Notes: generated by a model not told the origin, from the sequence alone. A DNA stretch of 64,000 nucleotides from Patulibacter minatonensis DSM 18081 (GCF_000519325.1 NZ_KI912613.1:3382754-3446753), one strand, 5' to 3'. Positions 26,195 through 34,932 are shown, counted from the stretch's first letter. Numbers and translations: made by a program.

Positions 26195-27184
26195 ATGCTC
26201 GACGCCCGCCGGCTCCGGATCCTGCGCGAGGTCGCGCGCCGCGGCTCGTTCTCGGCGGCGGCCGACCACCTCGGCTATACGCAGTCCGCGGTCTCGCAGC
26301 AGATCGCGGCGCTCGAGCGCGAGGTCGGGGTGCCCGTCCTCGACCGGCACCGCGGTGTGCGGCCGACGGGCGCGGGGGAGGTCCTCCTGCGCCACGCCGA
26401 CGGCATCCTGGCGCGGATCGGCGACGCGGAGGCCGAGCTCGGCGCGCTGCGGGGCGGGCAGGCGGGCCCGTTGCGGATGGTCGCGTTCCCGACCGCCGGC
26501 GCGACGGTGCTGCCGCCCGCGATCGCCGCGTTCCGGGCGTCGCACCCGGCCGTCGACCTGTCGCTCGTGCCGATGGAGGTGCCCGAGGGTCGCGCCGCGC
26601 TCGAGGCGGGGGAGTGCGATCTGGCGGTGCTCGTGGAGGACCCCGACGACGACGGCTGGGAGCCCGGCGCCGCCGGCCGGCGCGCGGAGGACCCGTTCCG
26701 GCGCACGCACCTGCTCGACGACCGCATGAACGTCATGCTGCCCGCCGGGCACCCGCTGGCGGACCGGCGCCGCATCCGCCTGGAGGAGCTCCGGGACGAC
26801 CCGTGGATCCTCGGGCGCCGGGACTACGTGCCGGACGAGGCGATCTTCGTGCGGGCGTGCGGCCGGGCGGGCTTCGAGCCGCAGATGGCGTTCGAGAGCG
26901 ACGACTACCTGGCGATCCAGGGGTTCGTCGCGGCGGGGGTCGGCATCGCGCTGGCCCCGGACATGTCGCTCGTCAGCCTGCGCGACGACGTCGTCGTCCG
27001 CGACCTCGAGCACCCGCCGCACCGCCGGGTCGTGGCGGCCGTCGACGGCCGGGCGTGGCGCTCGCCCGCGGTCGACGCGATGCTCGCCCTCGTGCGGGAG
27101 GCGGCCGACGAGTTCGCCGTCCGCGTGGCGCGCCGCCGCGACCCGCGGTCGCCGGAGCACCACGTGCGGGCGCCGCGCACCTGA
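26195..27184 (+). CDS. LysR-family transcriptional regulator
   Basis: 329 residues. N-terminal HTH: LDARRLRILREVARRGSFSA then AADHLGYTQSAVSQQIAALE, ending with VLDRHRGVRPTGAGEVLLRH. Effector-binding domain from about 90 to 300. It is divergent from the EamA exporter and probably controls it in response to the exported compound. The last 25 residues are an Arg/Pro-rich tail that most relatives lack. Confidence 0.9.
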   Translation: MLDARRLRILREVARRGSFSAAADHLGYTQSAVSQQIAALEREVGVPVLDRHRGVRPTGAGEVLLRHADGILARIGDAEAELGALRGGQAGPLRMVAFPTAGATVLPPAIAAFRASHPAVDLSLVPMEVPEGRAALEAGECDLAVLVEDPDDDGWEPGAAGRRAEDPFRRTHLLDDRMNVMLPAGHPLADRRRIRLEELRDDPWILGRRDYVPDEAIFVRACGRAGFEPQMAFESDDYLAIQGFVAAGVGIALAPDMSLVSLRDDVVVRDLEHPPHRRVVAAVDGRAWRSPAVDAMLALVREAADEFAVRVARRRDPRSPEHHVRAPRT

Positions 27185-27241
27185 TCGGCGGTCACCGGAC
27201 GGACACGTCCCGGGGGTGCGGACCTCGTAGCGTCGCACCGG

Positions 27242-29044
27242 ATGCGGTTCGCGCTCCTGCTCGAGGCGCCGCACCCGCGGCCCTGGATCCCCAACGGCGA
27301 CGGTCGACGCATCCGCGAGCTCGTCGAGACCGCGGTCCGGGCCGAGGCGCAGGGCTTCCACCGCGTGTGGGCCCCGGAGCACCACCTCCAGGAGGAGCGC
27401 CACCACGCCGGGCCGCCCGAGGTCGTGCTCGGCGCGATCGCCGCCCGGACCCGGCGGATCGGCCTCGGCGTCGGGCCGCTGCTCGCGCACCCGAACGTCC
27501 AGCACCCCGCCCGCGCCGCGTCGGCGGTGGCGGCGCTCGACGCGCTCTCGGGCGGACGGACCGCGGTCGCGTTCGCCGATCCGCGCGCCGCGATCGAGCT
27601 GGGCGCCTTCGGGATCGCCCGGGCCCCGAGCCGCGCCGACGCCGACCGGCAGATCGAGCGCGTCGCCCGGCTGCTGGCGGAGCAGCCGTTCCTCGGCGAG
27701 GACGAGCCGGACGGCCTGCCCGTCCGCCAGCTCGTCCCGCGTCCGCACCAGCGTCCGCACCCGGCGCTCTGGCGCGCCTGCGACCGCCCGGCCGACGTGC
27801 GGGTCGCGGCGGAGGGCGGGCTGGGGGCGTTCGTGCGCACCCTGCTCGAGCCCGACGAGGCCGCGGAGTGGGTCGCCGAGCACCGCGCCGTGCAGCGCGG
27901 CGCCGGCTGTCGTCCGCTCGGCGCGGCGATCGAGACCGGCGTTGCGGTCGTGCTCCCCGTCCACGTCGCCGCCGACGCCACGACGGCGCTGGCGGAGGGC
28001 CTGGACGCCGTGCACCTGCAGCTGCACCTGCGCGACCACCACGAGCGGTTCGGCGCGCACCGGCCCGGCCGAACCCACGCGGCCGACGAGTTCGCGCGCC
28101 TGCGCACCACGACCGGGCACGACCCCGCTCCGGTCCTCGCGAGCCCGGAGGGCGCGCTGTCCGCCCGCGTCGGGGGCAGCGTGCGCGGCGCGATCGGCGA
28201 CCCCGAGCAGGTGCTCGAGCTCCTCGGGCGCTACCGGGACGCCGGGGTCGACGAGGTCGTGCTCGCGCCGCCGCTCGGGCTGGCCGACGCCGACGCGGTC
28301 CTGCGGTCGCTCGCGTTGCTCGGGCGCGAGGTCCTGCCCGAGCTCGCGGACGACGAGGACGACGACGTCGTGGAGGGCGAGGACGCCGCGCTGGAGGCCG
28401 CGCTGCGCCGTCGCCGGCCGGCGCCCGCGCCCCGGGACACCGTCGTCCTGCCGCGCGAGGACGGGCCGCTCGACGACGTCCCGGCTCCGGCGATCGGCAT
28501 GGGCAGCGTGTCCGGCGCGGTCGGCGCCGACGACGCGCCGTCGCAGAACGGCGCGGGATCGGGCCACCGCAACCCCGTCCCGGGGGGCGTCCGGCCCGTC
28601 CGGCGCCCGCCGGCGGAGCGCCTGAAGGCCGCGGCGGGCCGACGCGGCTCCGCGGCCCTGACCGCGATCCTCGACAAGGGCTCGCCGACCGTCGTCCGCC
28701 GGACGGTCGCCAGCGAGGCCGCGATGCTCGTCGTCTTCCGCGGCATGGCCCGCTCGCTGCGGTCGGCCGCCCGCTCGGGCGACCTGCGCGGCGACCTGCA
28801 GTTCGACCTCGTCGGCCCGCGCGGCTCGCGGCGCGCCTGGACGGTCTCCGCCGGCCCGCTGCGCGCCACCGCCCGCCGCGGTCCCGCGCCGGCCCCGACG
28901 CTGGTCCTCCGCACGACCCCCGACGACCTGCTGCGCCTCGTCGCCGGACAGCTCGACGCGGGCGACGCGCTCCTCGACGGGCGGCTGGACCTCGAGGGCG
29001 ACCTGGCCCTCGCGGTGCGGATGGGGGACCTCTTCCGGCGCTGA
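27242..29044 (+). CDS. luciferase-like monooxygenase fused to an SCP2 sterol-carrier domain
   Basis: 600 residues. About 1-370 form a luciferase-like (LLM, flavin-dependent) TIM barrel: MRFALLLEAPHPRPW, GFHRVWAPEHHLQEE, VVLGAIAARTRRIGLGVGPL, VAALDALSGGRTAVAF. A disordered acidic/Pro linker (about 375-465) leads to an SCP2-type domain (about 490-600) with VVFRGMARSL, GDLQFDLVGPRGSRRAWTVS, VLRTTPDDLLRLVAGQLDAG and a final ALLDGRLDLEGDLALAVRMG. SCP2 domains bind lipids such as acyl-CoA or sterols, so the fusion may hold a hydrophobic substrate near a flavin site. The SCP2 half is confident; LLM substrate is unknown. Confidence 0.78.
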   Translation: MRFALLLEAPHPRPWIPNGDGRRIRELVETAVRAEAQGFHRVWAPEHHLQEERHHAGPPEVVLGAIAARTRRIGLGVGPLLAHPNVQHPARAASAVAALDALSGGRTAVAFADPRAAIELGAFGIARAPSRADADRQIERVARLLAEQPFLGEDEPDGLPVRQLVPRPHQRPHPALWRACDRPADVRVAAEGGLGAFVRTLLEPDEAAEWVAEHRAVQRGAGCRPLGAAIETGVAVVLPVHVAADATTALAEGLDAVHLQLHLRDHHERFGAHRPGRTHAADEFARLRTTTGHDPAPVLASPEGALSARVGGSVRGAIGDPEQVLELLGRYRDAGVDEVVLAPPLGLADADAVLRSLALLGREVLPELADDEDDDVVEGEDAALEAALRRRRPAPAPRDTVVLPREDGPLDDVPAPAIGMGSVSGAVGADDAPSQNGAGSGHRNPVPGGVRPVRRPPAERLKAAAGRRGSAALTAILDKGSPTVVRRTVASEAAMLVVFRGMARSLRSAARSGDLRGDLQFDLVGPRGSRRAWTVSAGPLRATARRGPAPAPTLVLRTTPDDLLRLVAGQLDAGDALLDGRLDLEGDLALAVRMGDLFRR

Positions 29045-29059
29045 GGGTCGGCGCCGCGA

Positions 29060-29749
29060 TCAGTCCCAGCGCACGTCCGTGACGCGGCCCGGCATCGCGC
29101 TGCGGACGCGGGCGCCGCTGCGCTCGCCGACGTTGACGAGCACCGCGGACCGGGCGCCCCGCAGCATCGGGAGGTCGGCGGACGAGTCGCTGTAGGCGAC
29201 GTCCCACGGCGGCTCGATGCCGACCGCGGCGAGCTCCCGGACCTTCTGGGGCCCGTAGGCGTGGACCTCGAACGCGAGGCCGAACGGCGTCCGGCCGATC
29301 CGGGACGCGACGAGTTCGGCGTCCTGCAGACCGGCGGCGTCGAGCACGGCCCGGGCGAGGGTGGCCTCGCTGCCGGTCACGACCACGACGCGGTCCCCGG
29401 CGGTCAGGTGGGCGCGGGCGGCGGCGACCCCGTCGTCCAGCAGGGCGCCGGGCCGGGCGGCGAGCGCCGTCCCGAAGGCGGTGGCCCGCACCCGGTACTG
29501 GTCGAGCGACAGGCCGGCGAACCCCGCCCGCAGCAGCAGCTTGAGGCCCCGGGAGCGGGACGCCGGGACCCCGATCATCGGGACGAGCGCCGAGGTGGCG
29601 ACGAGGAAGCCGGGGACGCGCCACGGCGCGCGCAGCAGGTGGTGGCGGAGGAGCCCGCCCAGCGAGTCCTCCCGCACGATCACGCCGTCGAAGTCCATGA
29701 GGATCGTGCGGCGCGACGGGTCGCCGGCCGGCGCCGTGGCGGTCGGCAC
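29060..29749 (-). CDS. HAD-superfamily phosphatase (SerB-like, subfamily IB)
   Basis: 229 residues from GTG at 29749. HAD motifs in order: ILMDFDGVIV (nucleophile Asp and acid Asp), VVVVTGSEATL (motif II), PQKVRELA (motif III Lys) and DVAYSDSSADLPMLRGA (motif IV). The cap between motifs I and II is short and helical, as in SerB-type phosphoserine or related phosphatases. Substrate unknown. It is divergent from imuB; the 29750-29903 interval holds the imuB SOS promoter. A later start at ATG 29698 would begin right at the first motif and is less likely. Confidence 0.85.
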   Translation of the reverse strand: MPTATAPAGDPSRRTILMDFDGVIVREDSLGGLLRHHLLRAPWRVPGFLVATSALVPMIGVPASRSRGLKLLLRAGFAGLSLDQYRVRATAFGTALAARPGALLDDGVAAARAHLTAGDRVVVVTGSEATLARAVLDAAGLQDAELVASRIGRTPFGLAFEVHAYGPQKVRELAAVGIEPPWDVAYSDSSADLPMLRGARSAVLVNVGERSGARVRSAMPGRVTDVRWD

Positions 29750-29888
29750 GCCCGACGGAGCGCCGTCCGACGCGGGGCCGGAGGCCGGTGTCCCGGTCGG
29801 GGATCCCGGCGGGACGTGCCCGCTTGCAGGGGGTTCGGGAGCGGCCACCGGAGGAGGGTACCGGGCGGCGTCTCCCGTCCGCCCGTGA

Positions 29889-29906
29889 TGCGAACATGCG
29901 TTCGTG
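29889..29906 (+). promoter_or_regulatory. imuB SOS promoter: extended -10, LexA box and GTG start superimposed
   Basis: The LexA box CGAACATGCGTTCG covers 29891-29904. TGC precedes GAACAT, which keeps the key A and T of a -10 element, and the GTG start of imuB begins on the last base of the box (29904). The spacing suits a leaderless transcript starting at the GTG. The same 18-bp arrangement recurs at 33331 and 35064. Confidence 0.82.
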
Positions 29907-31169
29907 TCGTCGGTGATCTGTGTCCACCTGCCGCGGTTCCCGCTCGTGATGGCGGCGGACGGTCGCGGAGAGCTCCTGGCCGAGCCCGTCGCGCTGGCGC
30001 CCGAGCCGGGGCGGACGGCCGTGGTCGGCGAGGTCTCGCCCGCAGCGGAGGCCGCGGGGGTGCGCCGGGGCCTGCCGCTGGGCGAGGCGCTAGCCCGCTG
30101 CCCGGCGCTCCGGCTGCTGCCGCCGGATCCCGTCGCGGTCCAGGCGCGGTGGGACGAGCTCGTCGGCCGGCTGGAGGGCATCGGGGCGGCGGTCGAGACG
30201 GCACAGGACGTCGCGGCGCGCGACGTCTCCTCGCGCGGCGGCGACGCCGTCGCGCTGGACGCCGAGGTCGGGACGGCGTGGTTCCTCGCCTCGTCGGTGC
30301 GGCGGCTGCACGGCGGGTCGCTGGACGGCACCGTCGCGGCGGTCCGGGGCGCGCTGCGCATGCCGGTGCGGATCGGCGCGGCGCCCACCCGCTTCCTGTC
30401 GCGCGCGGCGGCGGGGCGCGCCCGGGTCCGCCGGCCGGTGGTGCTCGCGTCGCCCGCGGCGGGCGGGGTCGTCGAGCTGGGGGCGCTGGCGGACGAGCCG
30501 GTCTCCGCGCTCGCGCAGCGCCCCGGGTTCGAGCGGCTGATCCCGACCCTCGAGCGGCTCGGGATCTCCACGCTCGGCGAGCTGCGGGCGCTCCCCGCGG
30601 GCACGGTCGGCGCGCGCTTCGGGCGCCGGGGGCTCGACGCGCACGAGCTCCTGCACGGGCACGAGGCCCCGCTGCGTCCGCGTGATCCGTCGACCCGGAT
30701 CGAGGCCGACCTGCTGCTGCCGGAGGCCGCGTCGGGCGATCAGCTCGGCCACGCGCTGGGGCTCCTGATCGACCGCGTCCTGGCCGATCCGGGCCGGCGG
30801 CACCGGCCGGTGCGGTCGCTGCTGCTGCAGGCGTCGCTCGTCGAGCGCGGCACGTGGCAGGAGCGCGTCGTGCTGCGCGAGGCGATGGCCGACGCCGGGC
30901 GGATCCGCCTGGCGCTCGGCCCGCGGCTGGCGCTCCTGCCCTCGCCGGCGGAGCGCCTGGCGCTCCGGGTCGACGGCTTCGGCGTGCCCGTCCCGGCGGA
31001 CCGCCCGCTGCTGGAGGAGGACGCCGCGATCCGCCTCGCGCGGCTGCGGGAGGCCGTCCGCCAGGTCCGTGAGGTCGCGGGCCCGGAGGGCGCGCTGCGC
31101 GTCGTCGCGGTCGACCCGGAGTCCCGGGTGACCGAGCGGCGGATGGCGCTGACGCCCTTCCAGGCGTGA
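29904..31169 (+). CDS. imuB: ImuB-like Y-family polymerase homologue (mutasome accessory protein)
   Basis: 421 residues. The Y-family fold is recognisable (SSVICVHLPRFPLVMAADGR, VGEVSPAAEAAGVRRGLPLGEALARCP, MPVRIGAAPTRFLSRAAAGR, LPAGTVGARFGRRG). The catalytic acids are missing: the first strand has HLPRFP where DinB has DxD, and no SIDE-type motif is present. This is the hallmark of ImuB, which is not a polymerase itself but bridges the beta clamp and DnaE2 during damage-induced mutagenesis. A LexA box overlaps its GTG start. dnaE2 lies 4 kb downstream under the same kind of promoter; imuA is not in this window. Confidence 0.87.
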   Translation: MSSVICVHLPRFPLVMAADGRGELLAEPVALAPEPGRTAVVGEVSPAAEAAGVRRGLPLGEALARCPALRLLPPDPVAVQARWDELVGRLEGIGAAVETAQDVAARDVSSRGGDAVALDAEVGTAWFLASSVRRLHGGSLDGTVAAVRGALRMPVRIGAAPTRFLSRAAAGRARVRRPVVLASPAAGGVVELGALADEPVSALAQRPGFERLIPTLERLGISTLGELRALPAGTVGARFGRRGLDAHELLHGHEAPLRPRDPSTRIEADLLLPEAASGDQLGHALGLLIDRVLADPGRRHRPVRSLLLQASLVERGTWQERVVLREAMADAGRIRLALGPRLALLPSPAERLALRVDGFGVPVPADRPLLEEDAAIRLARLREAVRQVREVAGPEGALRVVAVDPESRVTERRMALTPFQA

Positions 31170-31249
31170 GCCTGCGGATGCCACGCGCCCGGCCGCAGTC
31201 CGATGCGCCCCGGACCCGAGACGCACGAGGCGGGGACCGCACCTTCTCC

Positions 31250-31501
31250 CTAGCCGGTGACCATCTCGTAGACCGCGAAGATCACCGCCGCGAGGCAGAC
31301 CGCGCCCGAGACCGCCGCGAGGGCCGCGTTGGGCAGCACGGCCCCGGGCCGGCCCTCCCGTCGGGCGGCGCCGACCTGGATCACGCCGCGGACGAGGAAC
31401 GCGAAGGCGATCGCGACCCCGACGCCCGCGAGCGCCCCGACCCAGAGGACCTCGAGCAGGTCGTCCCAGGCGATCTCCGCGAGGACGGGCACCGGCCTCA
31501 C
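31250..31501 (-). CDS. small membrane protein coupled to the Pit transporter
   Basis: 83 residues from GTG at 31501 (VRPVPVLAEIAWDDLLEVLW). Two transmembrane helices (about 18-38 and 57-79) are joined by a basic loop (QVGAARREGRPG). The start overlaps the pit stop codon by four bases (GTGA), so it is translationally coupled to the transporter and may be an accessory. No known domain. Confidence 0.7.
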   Translation of the reverse strand: MRPVPVLAEIAWDDLLEVLWVGALAGVGVAIAFAFLVRGVIQVGAARREGRPGAVLPNAALAAVSGAVCLAAVIFAVYEMVTG

Positions 31502-32610
31502 GACGCGGCCCCCTCGGCGATCGGCGGCGGGGTGCGCACGCGGCGGGACCGGAGGAGGAACGCCACCAGCAGGGCGATCACGACGCAGACGGCGATCGGC
31601 CCGCGGGTGCCGCCGCCCGCCAGGTGCGAGATCCCGTAGGCGACGCCGCCGGTCAGCCCGGCGGCCGGGATCGTCAGGACCCAGGCGACGGCCATGTTGC
31701 CCGCGACGCCCCACTTGACGGCCGACAGGCGCTTGGCGGCGCCGGCACCGACGACGCCGCCGGAGATCACGTGCGTCGTCGAGAGCGGGAACCCGACGTG
31801 GGTGGCGGCGAGGATCACGGCGGCGCCGGAGCCCTGGGCCGCGAAGCCCTGGGCGGCGTCCATCTTGATGATCTTCGAGCCCATGGTGCGGATGATCCGC
31901 CAGCCGCCGGAGTACGTCCCCAGGGCGATCGCGGAGGCGGAGGCGATGACGACCCAGAACGGCACGTCCGGGCTCGCGCCGTTCAGCGAGCCGTGGGCGA
32001 CGAGGGCGAGCGTGATGATGCCCATCGTCTTCTGGGCGTCGTTCGTGCCGTGGGCGAGCGCGAGCAGCGAGCCGGAGGCGATCTGGCCGAGCCGGAACCC
32101 GCGGGTCGTGGGGCCCGGTCGCTGTCGTCCGACGATCCGGTAGATGCAGAGGATCGCGACGCCGGCGACGCCGAAGGCCAGGACGGGGGCGACGAGGCCG
32201 GGGATCAGGACCTTGCCGAGCAGGCCCTCGCCGTTGATCGCCCCGGTGCCGTGGGCGACGAGCATCGCGCCGACGACGCCGCCGATCAGGGCGTGCGACG
32301 AGCTCGACGGCAGGCCGAGCCACCACGTGAGCATGTTCCAGGAGATCGCGCCGACGAGGCCGGCGAAGACCACCTGGAGGGTGATCGACCCGGAGTCGAC
32401 GATGCCTCCCGCGATCGTGGCGGCGACCTTCAGGGAGAGGAAGGCGCCGACGAAGTTCAGGACCGCCGCGATCGCGATCGCCAGTCGTGGCGGCAGTGCG
32501 CGCGTGGAGATCGAGGTCGCGACGACGTTCGCGGTGTCGTGGAACCCGTTCGTGAAGTCGAACGCCAGGGCGGCGACGACGACGATGACGAGGAGGAGAT
32601 CGGAGGCCAT
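31498..32610 (-). CDS. low-affinity inorganic phosphate transporter, Pit family
   Basis: 370 residues, about ten transmembrane helices. Family signatures are complete: FDFTNGFHDTANVVATSIST in the N-terminal repeat, GLPSSSSHALIGG, LALAHGTNDAQKTMGIITLA and GFPLSTTHVISGGVVGAG in the second. It moves metal-phosphate with protons. It lies after a DUF47/PhoU-like gene and before a small coupled membrane protein, so the three form a phosphate-uptake operon read on the minus strand. Confidence 0.93.
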   Translation of the reverse strand: MASDLLLVIVVVAALAFDFTNGFHDTANVVATSISTRALPPRLAIAIAAVLNFVGAFLSLKVAATIAGGIVDSGSITLQVVFAGLVGAISWNMLTWWLGLPSSSSHALIGGVVGAMLVAHGTGAINGEGLLGKVLIPGLVAPVLAFGVAGVAILCIYRIVGRQRPGPTTRGFRLGQIASGSLLALAHGTNDAQKTMGIITLALVAHGSLNGASPDVPFWVVIASASAIALGTYSGGWRIIRTMGSKIIKMDAAQGFAAQGSGAAVILAATHVGFPLSTTHVISGGVVGAGAAKRLSAVKWGVAGNMAVAWVLTIPAAGLTGGVAYGISHLAGGGTRGPIAVCVVIALLVAFLLRSRRVRTPPPIAEGAAS

Positions 32611-32640
32611 GAGGAGCCGAGAGCGGGCGGTACGGACCGG

Positions 32641-33267
32641 CTATCGGTTCTTGATGACGATGCCTTCCAGGATGTTCGCGACCCGCTCGCACGAGTCGAT
32701 CCCGTCCTCGAGCCGCTCGAAGATGTCCTTCCAGCGGATCACGACCATCGGGTCGATGCCGCCGTCGAAGAGCCCGGCGATCGCGGCGCGCGAGAGGCGG
32801 TCGCCGTCGTTCTCCAGCCGGTTGACCTCGACGGTGTAGTGCCGGATGTCGCCGAAGTCGCGCAGGCGGGGCATGCCGGCCTCGAGCGCCTTGGTGGCCT
32901 CGAGCAGGATGTCGCAGAGCCCGTGGGCCTGCTCCATCGGGGCCTCGACCTTGTAGAGCAGGATCAGATCGGCGGTCTCGTCGATGAGGTCGACGATGTC
33001 GTCCTGCGCCGACGCCAGCTCCAGGATGTCCTCGCGCTCGATCGGCGTGACGAACGTCTGGTTCAGGTGGCTGATGATGTCGTGCGTGATCCGGTCGGTG
33101 TCGCTCTCGACCCGGCTGATCTCGCGCGCGACCTCGGGGGCGTCGGGGAGCTCGTGGAGGAAGTGGGCGAGCAGCTCCGCCGCCTTCACCGCGTTGCGCG
33201 ACGACTCCTCGAACAGCTCGAAGTACCGCGTGTCGCGGCCCGTGAAGACCTTCGTGAGGCGCGCCAT
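32641..33267 (-). CDS. DUF47/PhoU-like regulator of Pit transport
   Basis: 208 residues, entirely helical, with PhoU-like motifs ARLTKVFTGRDTRYFELFEE, ISRVESDTDRITHDIISHLN, FVTPIEREDILELASAQDDI, VDLIDETADLIL and VNRLENDGDRLSRAAI. Conserved E/D-rich repeats bind metal in PhoU folds. DUF47 proteins sit next to pit genes and probably gate phosphate uptake. The start ATG at 33267 is 30 bases before a divergent SOS-regulated gene region. Confidence 0.9.
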   Translation of the reverse strand: MARLTKVFTGRDTRYFELFEESSRNAVKAAELLAHFLHELPDAPEVAREISRVESDTDRITHDIISHLNQTFVTPIEREDILELASAQDDIVDLIDETADLILLYKVEAPMEQAHGLCDILLEATKALEAGMPRLRDFGDIRHYTVEVNRLENDGDRLSRAAIAGLFDGGIDPMVVIRWKDIFERLEDGIDSCERVANILEGIVIKNR

Positions 33268-33330
33268 GGGGGGCGATGTAATCACGGGGTGAAGGTCACG
33301 TGAATCGCGGGTGTCGTCCGCCGCGGGTCG

Positions 33331-33348
33331 TGCGAACATGTGTTCGTG
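33331..33348 (+). promoter_or_regulatory. SOS promoter of the DUF6504 gene
   Basis: LexA box CGAACATGTGTTCG at 33333-33346, preceded by TG and carrying GAACAT as a -10-like element. A GTG begins on the last base of the box (33346). The arrangement equals those of imuB and dnaE2. Confidence 0.82.
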
Positions 33349-33618
33349 CCTCCTGATCCCTCCCGACGTGCGTCCGCCGGGACCGTCCGTCGCCTCGGCG
33401 AGCCCCGGCCCGCGGTGGTCGACGCGGCCGCGGACGGGCGGCCGCTGACGGTCGACGGCGAGGCCGTGGACGGCGTGGTGGAGACCTGGCTGCTCGAGGA
33501 CCGCTGGTGGACGGACCGTCCGATGCGCCGGCGGATGTGGGAGGTCGTCACCGCCCGCGGCCGGGCGGTCGTCGTCCACCGCGATCTCGTCGACGGGGGG
33601 TGGTGGCGCTCGCGATGA
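33346..33618 (+). CDS. DUF6504 family protein, SOS-regulated
   Basis: 90 residues. Central features are RRLGEPRPAVVDAAADGRPL, VDGEAVDGVVETWLLEDRWW, PMRRRMWEVVT and VVVHRDLVDGGWW. Relatives of this small beta-rich protein sit beside imuB/dnaE2 genes in actinobacteria and related bacteria. Function is unproven; SOS control and company suggest a role in the mutasome, perhaps in place of ImuA. I start it at GTG 33346, on the last base of the LexA box, by analogy with imuB and dnaE2; GTG 33340 inside the box is in frame too. Confidence 0.75.
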   Translation: MPPDPSRRASAGTVRRLGEPRPAVVDAAADGRPLTVDGEAVDGVVETWLLEDRWWTDRPMRRRMWEVVTARGRAVVVHRDLVDGGWWRSR

Positions 33619-33699
33619 CGGATCCGGCGCAGGTCCGGTGCAGCTCCGGCACGGAGCGCCCCTTGGGTCGCCGCAGCGGTCCGCGCGACGCTCCGGCCC

Positions 33700-34932
33700 A
33701 TGTCGTCCCGTCCGTCCCCACGTCCCGGCGAGCGCGGGCAGGCGAGCGTCGAGTTCGCGGCGATCGTCGCGCTCGTCCTCGTCGTCCTCACCGGGGCCGC
33801 CTGGGCCGCCGCCAGGTTCAGCGGGGCGGGGGTCGTCAACGGCGTCCACTCCGGGATCCGGCGGGCCATCTGTGTCGCGGGCGGGGACGAATGCGCGGAC
33901 TTCCACGAGCGGCAGCCCTGCACGGTGGCGGTCGACGAGGACCAGAGCTCCAAGGGCGTGAGCATCGCCTTCTGGCGGCTCGGGAAGGACCGCACGGTCA
34001 CGGTCGAGCGCCGGTCGGACGGGTCGGTCGCGGTCACCGCGTACGACGACGTCGACGGTGGTGCCGGGCTCTCGATCGGCGCCCGCTTCGGCTCGGGGCG
34101 GTCGACGAAGGGCGATCGCGGGTCGAGCGGTCGCCCCGGGGTGCGGGTGCAGCGGGACGAGGGCGGGCCGGTCGCGATCGAGGGCCGGCTGCGCGGGGGC
34201 TGGGGGCGGACCTGGGAGCTCCCGCCCGGTGCGGACGTCGCGGGCTTCGTCTCGCGGTTGAAGGCGAAGGAGCGCGTCCGGGTCCCGGACGTCGACCGGA
34301 TCCGCCTCGGCGCGAGCGGGGCGATCTCGGCGTCCGGGGAGGTCGAGCACGTCGGCTCGGCGTCCGCGGGAGGGCGCCTGGCCCTGGCGGGCGAGGGCAC
34401 CCGCGACCGCCGGACGGGGCGGATCACCGCGAGCCTGGCGATCTCGGCGTCGGCCGCCGCGGACGTCGCGGGGCCGCTCGGGCTGAAGCTCGGCGGGGCG
34501 GTGGCGCTCGAGCCGTCGGCCACGCTCGTCCTCGACCGCGACCGGCGGCCGCGGGAGCTCCGGCTGTTCGGCAGCCTCGCCGACCGGAAGGGGTCGCGCC
34601 GGCGTGACGTCCAGCTCCGGATCGACCTGACCCGCCCGGCGGTCCGGGACGGCGTGGACTTCGTCCTCGGCGGCCTGCTCACCGGCCGGGTCGGGCAGGT
34701 GCGCGAGGTCGCGGGCGTCCTCGCGCGGTGGGCGACGGAGGAGGGCTGGGTCGACCAGCGCGAGTACGGCACCGCGAGCGAGACGGACGGCTTCGACCAC
34801 GAGATCGCGCTCGGGCTGAAGCTCGGGCTGCGCGACCAGGACACGCACCGCAGCGAGCGGCTCCTGCGGGCCCGGAGCAAGCCCCCGGGAGGGCTCTGGG
34901 AGGACCGCGGGGACTGCGTCCCGCGGGGCTGA
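33700..34932 (+). CDS. TadE/pilin-like N-terminus on a large secreted protein
   Basis: 410 residues. A short basic leader MSSRPSPRPGERGQASVEFAAI runs into a hydrophobic helix (ALVLVVLTGAAWAAARF), the class III prepilin pattern G/A-x-x-x-V-E-F used by TadE/TadF pseudopilins. The remaining 360 residues are beta-rich with Gly/Ala repeats of strands (GAISASGEVEHVGSASAGGR, ITASLAISASAAADVAGPLG), unlike ordinary short TadE. No tad assembly genes are nearby. It lies between DUF6504 and dnaE2 with no SOS box of its own. Function unknown. Confidence 0.6.
   Translation: MSSRPSPRPGERGQASVEFAAIVALVLVVLTGAAWAAARFSGAGVVNGVHSGIRRAICVAGGDECADFHERQPCTVAVDEDQSSKGVSIAFWRLGKDRTVTVERRSDGSVAVTAYDDVDGGAGLSIGARFGSGRSTKGDRGSSGRPGVRVQRDEGGPVAIEGRLRGGWGRTWELPPGADVAGFVSRLKAKERVRVPDVDRIRLGASGAISASGEVEHVGSASAGGRLALAGEGTRDRRTGRITASLAISASAAADVAGPLGLKLGGAVALEPSATLVLDRDRRPRELRLFGSLADRKGSRRRDVQLRIDLTRPAVRDGVDFVLGGLLTGRVGQVREVAGVLARWATEEGWVDQREYGTASETDGFDHEIALGLKLGLRDQDTHRSERLLRARSKPPGGLWEDRGDCVPRG

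Noticed and set aside
29904..31169. Active DinB (Pol IV) polymerase
   Set aside because: The catalytic acids of motifs I and III are absent; the pattern and the SOS partner dnaE2 fit ImuB instead.
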